Positions 19,797-30,489 of a DNA stretch of 64,000 nt are shown here, piece after piece. Position numbers and translations under genes: made by a program. Below the pieces are notes generated by a model, which was not told the DNA's origin, searched no databases, and saw nothing but the letters and a program-made list of their open reading frames with translations. Positions within the stretch are counted from its first letter, which is position 1. Every line of letters begins with the position of its first letter. Origin of the DNA: Thiocystis violacea. Its GTDB lineage: Bacteria > Pseudomonadota > Gammaproteobacteria > Chromatiales > Chromatiaceae. The stretch is taken from NCBI RefSeq assembly GCF_016583565.1, contig NZ_NRRF01000027.1:1-64000 (forward strand), given 5' to 3'.

Positions 19797-20323
19797 TGAG
19801 CTTCCGTAACCTACCCCTCGCTGTCGATCACGAGCGCGATCAGTCGTCCCTCTTCACCGCGGAGATCCGCGCCGAGATCGACACCCATGTCGCCAAGTAT
19901 CCGCCGGAGTGGCGACAGTCCGCCGTGATGCCCGCGCTCAGTCTCCTCCAGGACGCCAACGGCGGCTGGTTGACGCAGGCGTTGATGGACGACCTGGCCG
20001 CCTACTTGAATATGCCGCCAATGTCGGTCTACGAGGTCGCCACCTTTTACGGCATGTACGATCTGGAGCCGCAGGGTCGGCACAAGGTCTGCGTCTGCAA
20101 CAGCATTTCCTGCATGCTGCAGGGCTCCGAAGCGCTCATCGAGCACGTCGAGCACAAGTATGGCGTGAAACCGGGCGAGACCACCGCCGACGGGCGTTTC
20201 ACCTTCAAGGAAGTCGAGTGCCTGGGCGCTTGCCGTGACGCTCCGGCCGTGCTGTTGGACAAGCGCTATCACGAGAACCTGTCCCCGGATGCGCTGGACA
20301 AGCTGATCGACGACTTGGAGTGA
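19796..20323 (+). CDS. nuoE: NADH-quinone oxidoreductase subunit E
   Basis: The 175-residue 24-kDa subunit of the NADH-input module has a thioredoxin-like fold binding the [2Fe-2S] cluster N1a. The four ligands lie in CNSISC (near residues 101-106) and CLGAC (near 142-146). Start overlaps the nuoD stop in TGATG. It works with NuoF at the electron-entry end. Confidence 0.97.
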   Translation: MSFRNLPLAVDHERDQSSLFTAEIRAEIDTHVAKYPPEWRQSAVMPALSLLQDANGGWLTQALMDDLAAYLNMPPMSVYEVATFYGMYDLEPQGRHKVCVCNSISCMLQGSEALIEHVEHKYGVKPGETTADGRFTFKEVECLGACRDAPAVLLDKRYHENLSPDALDKLIDDLE

Positions 20324-20327
20324 GCGC

Positions 20328-21626
20328 ATGGTTCAGAAGCACAACAGCCAGAATCAGAACACGGTCTGCTTTCGCACGATGCACCTTGATGAGGCCGTCC
20401 GCCATACGCTGGATGCCTACCGCGGCATCGGCGGCTATGTCCAGTGGGAGCGGATCCTGCGCGAGAAGCCCGATCCGGAAGATCTCATCGAGGAAATGAA
20501 GATCTCGAATCTGCGTGGCCGCGGCGGCGCCGGCTTTCCGACCGGGCTCAAGTGGAGCTTCATGCCGCGCACGGCGCCTGGTCAGAAGTACATCGTCTGC
20601 AACTCGGACGAGGGCGAGCCAGGTACCTGCAAGGATCGGGATATCCTGCGCTACAACCCGCATCAGCTGATCGAGGGGATGGCGATCGCCGGTTACTGCA
20701 TCGGCGCGACCGTTGGCTACAACTACATTCGCGGCGAGTTCTTCGAGCCCATCGCGCGCTTCGAAGGGGCGCTTGAGGAGGCCTATGCCGCGGGCTTGAT
20801 CGGCAAGGATCTCCAGGGCTCCGGAATCGACTTCGATCTCTACAGTCACATGGGTGCCGGCGCCTACATCTGCGGCGAGGAGACGGCCCTGCTCGAGTCG
20901 ATCGAGGGCAAGAAGGGGCAGCCGCGCTTCAAACCGCCATTCCCGGCTCAGTATGGCCTCTTCGGGCGACCGACGACCATCAACAACACGGAGTCGCTGG
21001 CCTCGGTGCCTGTGATTCTGGAGAAGGGCGGCAAGTGGTTCCTGGAGCAGGGTCGCCCCAACAACGGCGGGCTCAAACTGTTCTCCGTGTCGGGTCATGT
21101 CAATCAGCCGAACAACTTCGAGGTGCCTATGGGCACCCCCTTCCGCGACCTGCTCGAGATGAGCGGCGGCGTGAAGGATGGCAAGGCGCTCAAGGCCGTG
21201 ATCCCCGGTGGGTCCTCGGTGCCGGTCGTTCCGGGCGACGTCATGATGACGGTCGACATGGACTACGACTCCATCGCCAAGGTCGGCTCCATGTTAGGCT
21301 CCGGTGCCGTGATCGTGATCGCCGAGGGAACCTGCATGGTGAAGGTGCTTTACAACCTCTCGCACTTCTACATGCACGAGTCCTGCGGGCAGTGCACGCC
21401 CTGCCGCGAAGGCACTGGCTGGCTCACGCGCGTGCTGCGTCGCATCCTGGAGGGGCAGGGCCGGCTTGAAGATCTCGACCTGCTCGAGAGCGTCGCGGGT
21501 CGCATCGGTGGGCGAACGATCTGTGCCCTCGGCGACGCGGCGGCCATGCCGGTGCAGAGCTTCCTGAAGCACTATCGGCACGAGTTCGCCTACATGATCG
21601 AGCATGGCCGCAGCATGGTGGCCTGA
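20328..21626 (+). CDS. nuoF: NADH-quinone oxidoreductase subunit F
   Basis: The 432-residue 51-kDa subunit takes electrons from NADH to FMN and cluster N3. The nucleotide site shows [13 protein letters not shown] near residue 64 and the FMN region shows [14 protein letters not shown]. Cluster N3 is bound by [12 protein letters not shown] near residue 350 and a fourth cysteine in TICALGD. It lies four bases after nuoE. The N-terminus has a few extra polar residues (HNSQNQNT) before the conserved domain. Confidence 0.98.
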   Translation: MVQKHNSQNQNTVCFRTMHLDEAVRHTLDAYRGIGGYVQWERILREKPDPEDLIEEMKISNLRGRGGAGFPTGLKWSFMPRTAPGQKYIVCNSDEGEPGTCKDRDILRYNPHQLIEGMAIAGYCIGATVGYNYIRGEFFEPIARFEGALEEAYAAGLIGKDLQGSGIDFDLYSHMGAGAYICGEETALLESIEGKKGQPRFKPPFPAQYGLFGRPTTINNTESLASVPVILEKGGKWFLEQGRPNNGGLKLFSVSGHVNQPNNFEVPMGTPFRDLLEMSGGVKDGKALKAVIPGGSSVPVVPGDVMMTVDMDYDSIAKVGSMLGSGAVIVIAEGTCMVKVLYNLSHFYMHESCGQCTPCREGTGWLTRVLRRILEGQGRLEDLDLLESVAGRIGGRTICALGDAAAMPVQSFLKHYRHEFAYMIEHGRSMVA

Positions 21627-21806
21627 TCCGGCTCGACCGATCTTTCCGAGGCGGGACGCGCGATGGCTTGGCGTCCTGCTGACTTAATACGCAATCCGGC
21701 AAAATGCGCCACAGCAGGTGCCGCAGTCGTTGCTTATGGGTGTCCCATTGACTCCGCTGACCGCATTCAGAGGGTCCGCGCAATTGGTGCCGATCGAGAG
21801 ACCTAA
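21627..21806 (+). other. 180-bp gap inside the nuo operon
   Basis: This is the longest gap in the operon, whose other joints are overlaps or under 75 bp. No gene, strong hairpin with T-run or tRNA is seen. It could hold an internal promoter or a remnant of inserted sequence; nothing in it allows a choice. Confidence 0.4.
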
Positions 21807-24200
21807 ATGACCGACAAGCTCAACATCGAGATCGACGGCCGCGTCTGTGAAGCGGCGCCGGGAGAGATGATCATCGCGGTTGCGGACCGCGAGGGCATCT
21901 CGATTCCCCGGTTCTGCTATCACAAGAAGCTGTCCATTGCGGCGAATTGCCGCATGTGCCTGGTCGAGGCCGAGCAAGGCGGTCGTCCCTTCCCCAAACC
22001 CGTGCCCGCCTGTGCCACGCCGGTCGGCGAGGGCCTCAAGGTTTGGACGCGCTCCCCCAAGGCCATCGAGGCGCAGAAGGGCACGATGGAGTTCCTGCTC
22101 ATCAACCATCCGCTCGATTGCCCCATCTGCGATCAGGGCGGCGAGTGCGAGCTGCAAGACGTCTCTCTCGGTTATGGCGGCGACGTCTCACGCTTCGCCG
22201 AGCGCAAGCGGGTGGTGAAGGACGAGGATCTCGGGCCGCTGATCGCGACCGAGATGACACGCTGCATCCACTGCACGCGCTGCGTGCGCTTCGGTGCCGA
22301 GATCGCTGGCGTTCGCGAGCTGGGGGCGACTGGACGCGGCGAGGACATGCGTATCGGAACCTTCATCGCTCAGACCGTGGAGCACGAGCTGTCCGGCAAC
22401 GTCATCGACCTCTGTCCGGTGGGCGCCTTGACCTCCAAGCCCTATCGCTTCACCGCGCGGCCCTGGGAGCTGACCGGACACGACGGCATCGCGCCGCACG
22501 ACGGGCTCGGATCCAACATCCGGCTGCACGTGCGCCGCAACCAGGTGATGCGCGTGCATCCGCGTGACAACGAGGACGTCAACGAGACCTGGATCTCCGA
22601 TCGCGACCGGTTCAGCTATGCCGGCCTCGCGAGTGAGGACCGTCTGGCCAAACCCATGGTGAAGGAGGAGGGGCGTTGGTGCGAGGTCGAATGGACCCAC
22701 GCCCTGACGCTCGTCGCCGAGCGGCTCAAGGCGGCCGCCGTCGCCGACATGGGCTGGTTGATGGCGCCCAACGCGACGCTGGAGGAGCTGTATCTGGCGG
22801 CCCGGATCGCCCGCGGGCTCGGCTGCGCCAATATCGACCATCGGCTGCGCCAGCAGGATTTTCGCGGCGATGACGCCGATCCGCTCCTCCCCTGGCTGGG
22901 CTTGCCCGTGGCGGAGCTGGAGCTGCAGCAGGCCATCTTGCTGATCGGCTCGGACATCCGTCACGAGCAGCCGTTGCTGGCGCACCGCATCCGCAAGGCC
23001 GCCCTGGCCGGTGCCCAGGTGGTGTGCGCGAATCCGCTCAAGCTCGATCTCAACCATCCCGCGACTCAGATGATGGGTTCGCCCCACCAGATGCTCGAGG
23101 ATCTTGCCGCGATCGCGAAGACCCTGGGCGCAAGCGCCTCCTCGGCGGTCAACGACTGCATCGGGGCAAGCGAGCCTACCGAGGCCCACGCGGCCGTCGC
23201 GGCCGCCCTCACCCAGGCGGGCCAGCAAGGGCGGGGTGTCGTCCTGCTCGGCGCCCTCGCGAGTGCGCACCCGGATTTCGCCCTGCTCAAGGCGTTGGCC
23301 TACGCCATCGCCGATGCGACCAAGTGTCGGATCGGCTATCTGCCTGCGGCGGCCAATAGCATCGGCGCCCATCTGGCCGGCGCGCACCCCGGACGTCTGC
23401 CCGGCGCCAAGCCAAGCGACACCCAGGGACGATCGGCCGCCGAGATCTTGAGCGCGCCATCCAAGACCCTCGTGCTCTGGGGCATCGAGCCCGATCGCGA
23501 TCTGGCGGATGCCGCTGGCGCCATGGCGGCCATCGGGACGGCCGACTTCGTCGTCGCCTGCTCCGCGTTCCGCAGCGCCGCCCTGGACAGCGTGGCCGAT
23601 GTGCTGCTGCCGGTCGGCGCCTTCGCCGAGACGTCCGGTACCTTCGTCAATGCAAATGGGACCTGGCAGCGCTTCCAGGGTGCGGTCGCCCCTCCCGGCG
23701 AGGCGCGACCTGGGTGGAAGGTGCTGCGCGTGCTTGGCAATCTCCTGGATCTCGCGGGCTTCGAATATCGCGACGGCGCCGAGGTGCAGGCCGAGCTGGC
23801 CGCGCTTTGCGCAGACGCGCCGCTCGACAACAGCCCGCGTGGCGATTACGCCGTGCTATCTTCGAGCGCTTCGGCTTCCGCCTCCGAGTTGATGCGCATC
23901 GGCACCGTGCCGGTCTATGCCCTGGATCCGCTAGTGCGTCGATCGTCACCCCTGCAGACCATCCCGATGCCGCGCTGCGACTTCGCCGTCTATCTGCATC
24001 CGAAGCAGGCAGCCGCGGATGGTTTCGGTCCGGGCGACATCGTCTATGCGCGACAGGGCGACACGGGCGCGCGGGCGCGCATCATCCTCGACGACCATGT
24101 GCCCACGGGCTGCGCCCGGATTCCCGGCGCGGTGGCTGGCAGCGAGGGGCTCGGGCCGCTGATTGGTCCGGTCACTCTCGAGCGCGTGACGAACCCCTAA
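21807..24200 (+). CDS. nuoG: NADH-quinone oxidoreductase subunit G
   Basis: The 797-residue 75-kDa subunit carries several iron-sulfur clusters of the electron wire. The N-terminal ferredoxin domain has [15 protein letters not shown] and a fourth cysteine in ACATP. Then come the His-coordinated cluster in [14 protein letters not shown] near residue 98, and the tetranuclear cluster in CIHCTRC plus a distant C in LCPVGAL. The rest (from about residue 220) is a molybdopterin-oxidoreductase-like fold that has lost its cofactor. Length is between mitochondrial (about 700) and E. coli (908) forms. No extra cluster N7 cysteine set is obvious. Confidence 0.97.
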   Translation: MTDKLNIEIDGRVCEAAPGEMIIAVADREGISIPRFCYHKKLSIAANCRMCLVEAEQGGRPFPKPVPACATPVGEGLKVWTRSPKAIEAQKGTMEFLLINHPLDCPICDQGGECELQDVSLGYGGDVSRFAERKRVVKDEDLGPLIATEMTRCIHCTRCVRFGAEIAGVRELGATGRGEDMRIGTFIAQTVEHELSGNVIDLCPVGALTSKPYRFTARPWELTGHDGIAPHDGLGSNIRLHVRRNQVMRVHPRDNEDVNETWISDRDRFSYAGLASEDRLAKPMVKEEGRWCEVEWTHALTLVAERLKAAAVADMGWLMAPNATLEELYLAARIARGLGCANIDHRLRQQDFRGDDADPLLPWLGLPVAELELQQAILLIGSDIRHEQPLLAHRIRKAALAGAQVVCANPLKLDLNHPATQMMGSPHQMLEDLAAIAKTLGASASSAVNDCIGASEPTEAHAAVAAALTQAGQQGRGVVLLGALASAHPDFALLKALAYAIADATKCRIGYLPAAANSIGAHLAGAHPGRLPGAKPSDTQGRSAAEILSAPSKTLVLWGIEPDRDLADAAGAMAAIGTADFVVACSAFRSAALDSVADVLLPVGAFAETSGTFVNANGTWQRFQGAVAPPGEARPGWKVLRVLGNLLDLAGFEYRDGAEVQAELAALCADAPLDNSPRGDYAVLSSSASASASELMRIGTVPVYALDPLVRRSSPLQTIPMPRCDFAVYLHPKQAAADGFGPGDIVYARQGDTGARARIILDDHVPTGCARIPGAVAGSEGLGPLIGPVTLERVTNP

Positions 24201-24231
24201 GCCACTGGCGAGAAGCGACGAGACGACAAAG

Positions 24232-25266
24232 ATGATTGAGCTTTGGAACGCACTCCCGCTGGTGATTCAGATCCTGCTGAAGATCACCGCAATTCTGTTG
24301 CCGCTGTTGGCTATGGTGGCCTATTACACCTATGCCGAGCGCAAGATCATCGGCTATATCCAGGTCCGTATCGGCCCCAACCGAGTCGGCTGGCGCGGTC
24401 TGCTGCAGCCCATCGCCGACGCGCTGAAGCTGATGATGAAAGAGATCATCATTCCGACCAAGGCGGATAAGACACTCTTTCTGTTGGCGCCCATGATCGC
24501 CATCGCGCCGGCCATGGCGGCCTGGGCCGTGTTCCCCTTCGACGAGGGGCTGGTGCTGGCGGATATCAATGCCGGCCTGCTCTATGTTCTTGCGCTCAGC
24601 TCGCTTGGGGTCTACGGCATCATCATCGCGGGCTGGGCCTCCAACTCGCGCTATGCGCTCCTCGGCGCCATGCGCTCGGCGGCTCAGATCGTCGCCTATG
24701 AGATCGCCATGGGTTTCGCCCTGGTCGGCGTCCTGGTCGCCGCGGGCAGCTTGAACCTGGGTGTCATCGTCGAGGCGCAGCAGGGCAATCTGCTGACCTG
24801 GTTCTGGCTACCCCTGCTGCCGCTGTTCGGGGTCTACTTGATCTCGGGCGTGGCCGAGACCAATCGCGCGCCCTTCGACGTCGCCGAGGGTGAGTCGGAG
24901 ATCGTTGCCGGTTTCCATGTGGAGTACTCGGGAATGGCCTTTGCTGTCTTCTTCCTGGCCGAGTACGCCAACATGATCCTCATTGCGGCCCTGACCGCCT
25001 TGCTCTTCATGGGCGGTTGGCTGTCGCCATTGCCGCAGGCCTGGACGGGCGACCTTTGGATCCTGCAGGACGGCTTCCATTGGCTGCTGCTTAAGACCTT
25101 CTTCTTCATGTTCGTCTTTCTTTGGCTGCGGGCGACCTTTCCCCGCTACCGCTACGACCAGATCATGCGCCTGGGCTGGAAGGTCTTCATTCCGATCACG
25201 ATCGTCTGGATCCTGGTCGTGGCGCTCGCGGTGGTCTACCGACTGCCGCCTTGGTGGTCCGCCTGA
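24232..25266 (+). CDS. nuoH: NADH-quinone oxidoreductase subunit H
   Basis: The 344-residue membrane subunit lies at the junction of the two arms and contributes to the quinone chamber and first proton path. About eight helices are seen. Signatures are [20 protein letters not shown] near residue 35 and [19 protein letters not shown] near residue 206, with the conserved acidic loop. Length is typical. Confidence 0.98.
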   Translation: MIELWNALPLVIQILLKITAILLPLLAMVAYYTYAERKIIGYIQVRIGPNRVGWRGLLQPIADALKLMMKEIIIPTKADKTLFLLAPMIAIAPAMAAWAVFPFDEGLVLADINAGLLYVLALSSLGVYGIIIAGWASNSRYALLGAMRSAAQIVAYEIAMGFALVGVLVAAGSLNLGVIVEAQQGNLLTWFWLPLLPLFGVYLISGVAETNRAPFDVAEGESEIVAGFHVEYSGMAFAVFFLAEYANMILIAALTALLFMGGWLSPLPQAWTGDLWILQDGFHWLLLKTFFFMFVFLWLRATFPRYRYDQIMRLGWKVFIPITIVWILVVALAVVYRLPPWWSA

Positions 25267-25280
25267 TCTGGAGACACAGG

Positions 25281-25772
25281 ATGCTGAATACCGCACGCGA
25301 CTATCTCCAAAGCCTCATGCTGGTGGAGCTCTTCCGGGGGCTGCGCCTGACGGGCGGCTATCTCTTCAAGCGCAAGTTCACCGTGCAATACCCGGAAGAG
25401 AAGGCGCCGATCTCGCCGCGTTTTCGTGGTTTGCATGCGCTGCGCCGCTATCCGAACGGGGAAGAGCGTTGTATCGCCTGCAAGCTCTGCGAGGCCGTCT
25501 GCCCGGCGCTGGCGATTACGATCGAGGCCGAGCCACGCGCGGACGGGACGCGCCGCACCACGCGTTATGACATCGACCTCTTCAAGTGCATCTACTGCGG
25601 CTTCTGCGAAGAGTCCTGTCCGGTCGACTCCATCGTCGAGACCGGCATCTATGAGTACCACTTCGAGAACCGCGGCGAGAACATCATGACCAAGGAACAG
25701 CTGCTGGCGATCGGGGATCAGTACGAAGCCGACATCGCCGCCGCGCGCGCCGCCGATGCGCCTTATCGCTAG
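25281..25772 (+). CDS. nuoI: NADH-quinone oxidoreductase subunit I
   Basis: The 163-residue 23-kDa subunit holds clusters N6a and N6b in two ferredoxin motifs: [12 protein letters not shown] near residue 61 and [12 protein letters not shown] near residue 103. The ATG at 25281 follows nuoH by 14 bp; the frame is open further upstream but lies inside nuoH. Length matches the bacterial family. Confidence 0.98.
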   Translation: MLNTARDYLQSLMLVELFRGLRLTGGYLFKRKFTVQYPEEKAPISPRFRGLHALRRYPNGEERCIACKLCEAVCPALAITIEAEPRADGTRRTTRYDIDLFKCIYCGFCEESCPVDSIVETGIYEYHFENRGENIMTKEQLLAIGDQYEADIAAARAADAPYR

Positions 25773-25801
25773 CCGCGCCCCGTCGCCAAACGAGAAGCAT
25801 C

Positions 25802-26455
25802 ATGGGCTTTGAAAAATTCCTCTTCTACGTCTTTGCGCTAATAACCCTGTGGGCCTCGGGGATGGTCATCACGCGGAAGAATCCGGTGCATTCCGTGCTC
25901 TTCCTGGTGCTCGCCTTCGTGGGTAGCGCGGCGCTCTGGGTGCTCCTGGAGGCCGAGTTCCTCGGGATCGTCCTGGTGCTGGTCTATGTCGGCGCGGTGA
26001 TGGTGCTCTTCCTCTTCGTGGTCATGATGCTCGACGTGGATATCGCCACCTTGAGAGCGGGTTTCATCAGCTACCTGCCCGTGGGCATTCTCATCGCGTC
26101 CGTGATGGCGGCGGAGATCTTCCTCATCGTCGGTCCGAGCAATTTCGGTTTGGATGCCTTCCCGGCGCCAGCGCCAGCCGGCCCGGATGCCACCAATGCC
26201 GCGGACTTGGGGCGCGTGCTCTACACGGTCTACCTGTATCCGGTCGAGATCGCCGCCGTGATTCTGTTGGTCGCCATCGTCGCGGCCATCCGGCTCACGC
26301 TGCGTCGCCGCCCGGACACCAAATACGTCGATCCGTCCCGCCAGGTCCGGGTCAAGAAAGGCCCTGGTCGCGTTCGTCTCGTGAAGATGGCGGCGGAGGA
26401 TGTAGCTCCGGCGACGGTGGGCGGAGCTGACTCGAATGTGGGGGAGAACTCATGA
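25802..26455 (+). CDS. nuoJ: NADH-quinone oxidoreductase subunit J
   Basis: The 217-residue membrane subunit has five helices. The pi-bulge helix that couples the arms lies in [21 protein letters not shown] near residues 61-80. The C-terminal 40 residues form a basic cytoplasmic tail. Its last four bases overlap nuoK in ATGA. Confidence 0.96.
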   Translation: MGFEKFLFYVFALITLWASGMVITRKNPVHSVLFLVLAFVGSAALWVLLEAEFLGIVLVLVYVGAVMVLFLFVVMMLDVDIATLRAGFISYLPVGILIASVMAAEIFLIVGPSNFGLDAFPAPAPAGPDATNAADLGRVLYTVYLYPVEIAAVILLVAIVAAIRLTLRRRPDTKYVDPSRQVRVKKGPGRVRLVKMAAEDVAPATVGGADSNVGENS

Positions 26456-26757
26456 TCGCGCTCTCGGATTACCTGATTCTGGGCGGCTTGCTCTTCTCCG
26501 TCGCCGTTGCCGGTATCTTTCTGAACCGCAAGAACGTCATCCTGCTGTTGATGTGCATCGAGCTGATGCTGCTCGCGGTGAACATGAATTTCGTCGCCTT
26601 CTCGCACTTCCTGGGCGACATGACGGGGCAGGTCTTCGTCTTCTTTATCCTCACCGTGGCCGCCGCCGAGGCCGCCATTGGCCTGGCGATCCTGGTGGTT
26701 CTCTTCCGCAACCGCAAGACCATCAACGTCGAGGATCTGGATGCCCTCAAGGGATGA
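26452..26757 (+). CDS. nuoK: NADH-quinone oxidoreductase subunit K
   Basis: The 101-residue antiporter-like subunit (MrpC-related) has three membrane helices. Conserved glutamates in the membrane are in [13 protein letters not shown] (near residue 36) and [11 protein letters not shown] (near residue 72); both belong to the central proton path. Length is exact for the family. Confidence 0.98.
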   Translation: MIALSDYLILGGLLFSVAVAGIFLNRKNVILLLMCIELMLLAVNMNFVAFSHFLGDMTGQVFVFFILTVAAAEAAIGLAILVVLFRNRKTINVEDLDALKG

Positions 26758-26829
26758 GGCGCGTGCCTGGCGCCTAGCGTCCAGTTGGATCCCGTCTATT
26801 CAAGCTAGCGAATGAGCCGACACTAGAAG

Positions 26830-28836
26830 ATGGAAAACGTCTACATAACTATTGTGCTCGCGCCGCTGATTGGCGCCATCGTCGCCGGGTTCTTCGGTGG
26901 CCGGATCGGGCGTCGTGGCGCGCACTCGGTGACCATCGCCGGCGTGGCCGTTTCGGCGGGGCTCTCGCTGTGGGTGCTCGCGCGCTTCATCTGGAGCGAC
27001 GCGGCGGTCTTCAACGGTGCCGTCTACAACTGGATGGTGTCGGACGGCATCAGCTTCGAGGTCGGCTTTCTGATCGACAAGCTGACCGCCGTGATGATGG
27101 CCACCGTCACCTTCGTCTCGCTGATGGTGCACATCTACACCATCGGCTATATGGCCGATGACGAGCACAACTGGCCGCACGGGGCCTTGTCCGGCAAGAA
27201 CAGCTATCAGCGCTTCTTCAGCTACATCTCGCTCTTCACCTTCTCCATGCTGATGCTGGTCATGTCGAACAACTTCATGCAGTTGTTCTTCGGTTGGGAG
27301 GCCGTGGGCTTGGTCTCCTACCTGCTGATCGGCTTCTGGTCGACGCGTGAGAGCGCCGTCTTCGCGAACCTCAAGGCGTTCCTCGTCAACCGCGTCGGCG
27401 ATTTCGGCTTCATTCTGGGCATCGCGGCCGTCGCCATGTATTTCGGCTCCATGGATTACGCCGAGGTCTTCGCGGCGGCGCCCGGGCAGGCCGAGACGCA
27501 GGTCAATGTCTTCGGCGGTGTCTCGCTGATGACGCTCATCTGCATCCTCCTCTTCATCGGCGCCATGGGTAAGTCGGCCCAGGTCCCGCTGCATGTCTGG
27601 CTGCCGGATTCCATGGAGGGTCCGACCCCGATCTCCGCGCTCATCCACGCGGCGACCATGGTCACCGCGGGCGTCTTCATGGTGGCGCGCATGTCGCCCC
27701 TCTATGAACTCTCGGAGACGGCGCTCAGCTTCGTTCTGATCATCGGTGCCACCACCGCCTTCTTCATGGGGCTCATTGGTCTGGTGCAGAACGACATCAA
27801 GCGTGTCGTGGCCTACTCGACCCTTTCTCAGCTGGGCTACATGGTGACGGCGCTGGGGGCCTCGGCCTATGCGGCGGGCATCTTCCACCTGATGACGCAC
27901 GCCTTCTTCAAGGCGCTGCTCTTCCTCGCGGCGGGCTCGGTCATCATCGCCATGCACCACAAGCAGGACATCCGTCTCATGGGCGGTCTGTGGAAGCACA
28001 TGCCCCTCACCTGGGTCACCGCGCTCTTGGGCTCGCTCGCGCTCATCGGCTTCCCGGGGTTCTCCGGCTTCTTCTCCAAGGATGCGATCATCGAGGCGGT
28101 GAGTGCCTCCCATGTTGCCGGCTCGGGTTATGCCTCGATCCTGCTCACGGCGGGTGTCTTCGTGACCGCGCTCTACAGCTTCCGCATGTACTACCTGGTC
28201 TTCCACGGCAAGGAGCGCATGGACGAGCACACCAAGCACCATTTGCATGAACCCCCGTGGGTGGTGACGCTACCGCTCGTGATGCTCGCCATCCCCTCCG
28301 TCTTCATCGGCTGGTATGCGATCGAGCCGCTTCTCGTGAGCGATTGGTGGGTCTCGGGCGATTGGAATCCGATCTTCGTCGCTCATGAGCACGATACCCT
28401 CCACCACCTGCGCGAGAACTGGCACGGTCAAGCGGCCTTCGTGCATCACGGTCTGGGCGCACTGCCGTTCATCCTGGCGATGACCGGCGTGGTGCTGGCG
28501 ACACTCGTCTGGTGGCTCGTCCACAAGTGGAATCCGCGCATCGACGAGCAACTGCAGACCCTGGGCGGCCCGGTGACCCGGATCCTGCAGGACAAGTACG
28601 GCTTCGACGACTTCAACCAGCGGGTCTTCGCCGGCGGTGGGCGCAGCCTGGGGCGCGCGCTCTGGATCACCGGCGACCGCACGGTGATCGACGGCGCCAT
28701 CGTCAACGGCTCCGCGCGTTCGGTCGGTCGGATGGCCCAGCGCTTCCGCCATCTGCAGACCGGCTATCTCTACCATTACGCCATTGCGATGATCGTCGGG
28801 CTGATTGGCCTCCTGACGCTCTTCGTGACGCTTTGA
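26830..28836 (+). CDS. nuoL: NADH-quinone oxidoreductase subunit L
   Basis: The 668-residue subunit is the distal proton pump of complex I, with about 16 helices and the long lateral helix near the C-terminus. The antiporter signature FFGWEAVGLVSYLLIGFW with its conserved glutamate lies near residue 155, and the pumping lysines are in GKSAQVPLHVWLPD and the helix after VAYSTLSQLGYM. Length matches the family (610-670). Spacing to nuoM is 22 bp. Confidence 0.98.
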   Translation: MENVYITIVLAPLIGAIVAGFFGGRIGRRGAHSVTIAGVAVSAGLSLWVLARFIWSDAAVFNGAVYNWMVSDGISFEVGFLIDKLTAVMMATVTFVSLMVHIYTIGYMADDEHNWPHGALSGKNSYQRFFSYISLFTFSMLMLVMSNNFMQLFFGWEAVGLVSYLLIGFWSTRESAVFANLKAFLVNRVGDFGFILGIAAVAMYFGSMDYAEVFAAAPGQAETQVNVFGGVSLMTLICILLFIGAMGKSAQVPLHVWLPDSMEGPTPISALIHAATMVTAGVFMVARMSPLYELSETALSFVLIIGATTAFFMGLIGLVQNDIKRVVAYSTLSQLGYMVTALGASAYAAGIFHLMTHAFFKALLFLAAGSVIIAMHHKQDIRLMGGLWKHMPLTWVTALLGSLALIGFPGFSGFFSKDAIIEAVSASHVAGSGYASILLTAGVFVTALYSFRMYYLVFHGKERMDEHTKHHLHEPPWVVTLPLVMLAIPSVFIGWYAIEPLLVSDWWVSGDWNPIFVAHEHDTLHHLRENWHGQAAFVHHGLGALPFILAMTGVVLATLVWWLVHKWNPRIDEQLQTLGGPVTRILQDKYGFDDFNQRVFAGGGRSLGRALWITGDRTVIDGAIVNGSARSVGRMAQRFRHLQTGYLYHYAIAMIVGLIGLLTLFVTL

Positions 28837-28858
28837 CGCCGAAGGGAGGCGACCCAGC

Positions 28859-30439
28859 ATGAATGAGTTCCCCCTGCTGACGTTGACCATCTGGCTGCCG
28901 ATCCTCGGCGGTCTGGTGGTGCTGGCGAGCGGCGACAAAGAGCAGAACCTCTCGAAGTGGACGGCGCTTGCCTTCGCGATCCTCACCTTCGTGGTCAGTC
29001 TTGGACTCTGGGTCGGCTTCGACTCGGGCACGGCGCAGATGCAGTTCGTCGAGCGCGCGGCCTGGATCCCGAGCTTCAACGTGGAGTACTACCTGGGCGT
29101 CGACGGCATCTCCATGCCGCTCATCGTCTTGACGACCTTCATCACCATCTTCGTCGTCATCGCGGGCTGGGAGGTCATCACCTACAAGCCGACCCAGTAC
29201 CTGGCGGCCTTCCTCATCATGGAAGGGGTCATGGTCGGCGTCTTCTCCTCACTGGACGCCATCCTCTTCTACGTCTTCTGGGAGGCGATGCTGATCCCGA
29301 TGTTCATCATCATCGGGGTCTGGGGCGGGCCGAACCGGGTCTACGCGACCATCAAGTTCTTCCTCTACACCTTCTTCGGCTCGGTCTTCATGCTGATCGC
29401 GCTGATCTATATGTACTTCCAGTCGGGCAGCTTCAGCATCCTGGACTTCCATGCGCTGGAACTCGGCATGACGGCGCAGAAGCTGATCTTCATCGCCTTC
29501 CTGCTCGCTTTCGCCGTCAAGGTGCCCATGTTCCCGGTCCATACCTGGCTGCCGGACGCCCACGTCGAGGCGCCCACCGGGGGCTCCGTGATCCTGGCGG
29601 CCATCATGCTGAAGATCGGTGGCTACGGCTTCCTGCGCTTCTCATTGCCCATCACGCCGGACGCGAGTGCGTCACTGGCCTGGCTCATCATCGCCCTGTC
29701 GTTGATCGCCATCCTCTACATCGGCTTCGTGGCGCTGGTGCAGCAGGATATGAAGAAGCTGATCGCCTACTCATCGATCGCCCACATGGGCTTCGTGACC
29801 CTGGGCTTCTTCATCGTCTTCACCATCCTGGCGAATCCCGATGTCTCGGGCGGCTCCGTCATGGGGATCGAGGGCGGCATGGTGCAGATGATCTCGCACG
29901 GCTTCATCTCGGGCGCGCTCTTCCTCTGCGTCGGCGTGCTCTATGACCGCGTCCACTCGCGTGAAATCGCCGATTACGGCGGCGTGGTCAATACCATGCC
30001 CTGGTTCGGCGCCTTCATGGTCTTCTTCGCGATGGCGAATGCGGGTCTGCCCGGCACATCCGGCTTCGTTGGCGAGTTCATGGTCATCCTGGCGACCTTC
30101 CGGGCCGATTTCTGGTGGGCCTTCCTCGCGGCGACCACGCTCGTCCTGGCCGCGGCCTTCACCCTCTGGATGGTCAAACGCGTCGTCTTCGGCGAAGTCA
30201 AGAACGACAAGGTCGCGGCACTCAGCGATCTCGATGTCCGTGAGCGAATCAATCTCGGTGTCCTCGCCGCGGCCGTGCTGGCGCTCGGTCTCTGGCCGGC
30301 GCCCTTGATGAATGTCATGCACGCGACGGTCGAGAATCTGGTCGATCAGGTCGCTGTCTGCAAGCTACCGACGGCGGAGAGCGGTGAGTGCGCGCGCTCT
30401 CGGACCGAGCAGGTCGCCGCGATCGTGAGTCAGCCCTAG
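28859..30439 (+). CDS. nuoM: NADH-quinone oxidoreductase subunit M
   Basis: The 526-residue middle antiporter-like pump has about 14 helices. The conserved glutamate lies in LFYVFWEAMLIPMFIIIG near residue 145 and the lysine in VKVPMFPVHTWLPDAHVEAP near residue 222. A second motif, KLIAYSSIAHMGFV, follows near residue 302. The last 30 residues are a hydrophilic tail with two cysteines, an unremarkable extension. Confidence 0.98.
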   Translation: MNEFPLLTLTIWLPILGGLVVLASGDKEQNLSKWTALAFAILTFVVSLGLWVGFDSGTAQMQFVERAAWIPSFNVEYYLGVDGISMPLIVLTTFITIFVVIAGWEVITYKPTQYLAAFLIMEGVMVGVFSSLDAILFYVFWEAMLIPMFIIIGVWGGPNRVYATIKFFLYTFFGSVFMLIALIYMYFQSGSFSILDFHALELGMTAQKLIFIAFLLAFAVKVPMFPVHTWLPDAHVEAPTGGSVILAAIMLKIGGYGFLRFSLPITPDASASLAWLIIALSLIAILYIGFVALVQQDMKKLIAYSSIAHMGFVTLGFFIVFTILANPDVSGGSVMGIEGGMVQMISHGFISGALFLCVGVLYDRVHSREIADYGGVVNTMPWFGAFMVFFAMANAGLPGTSGFVGEFMVILATFRADFWWAFLAATTLVLAAAFTLWMVKRVVFGEVKNDKVAALSDLDVRERINLGVLAAAVLALGLWPAPLMNVMHATVENLVDQVAVCKLPTAESGECARSRTEQVAAIVSQP

Positions 30440-30489
30440 CCGATTGCACACCGCCGTCGCGCGTATCCGAATCGAATTGGAATAAAGAC

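Noticed and set aside
26800-28248. Long open frame antisense to nuoL (482 residues)
   Set aside because: A shadow of high-GC codon bias: rich in His, Arg, Glu and Asp with no hydrophobic core, and opposite a clear nuoL. Similar antisense frames lie against nuoN, recB, recD and recC.
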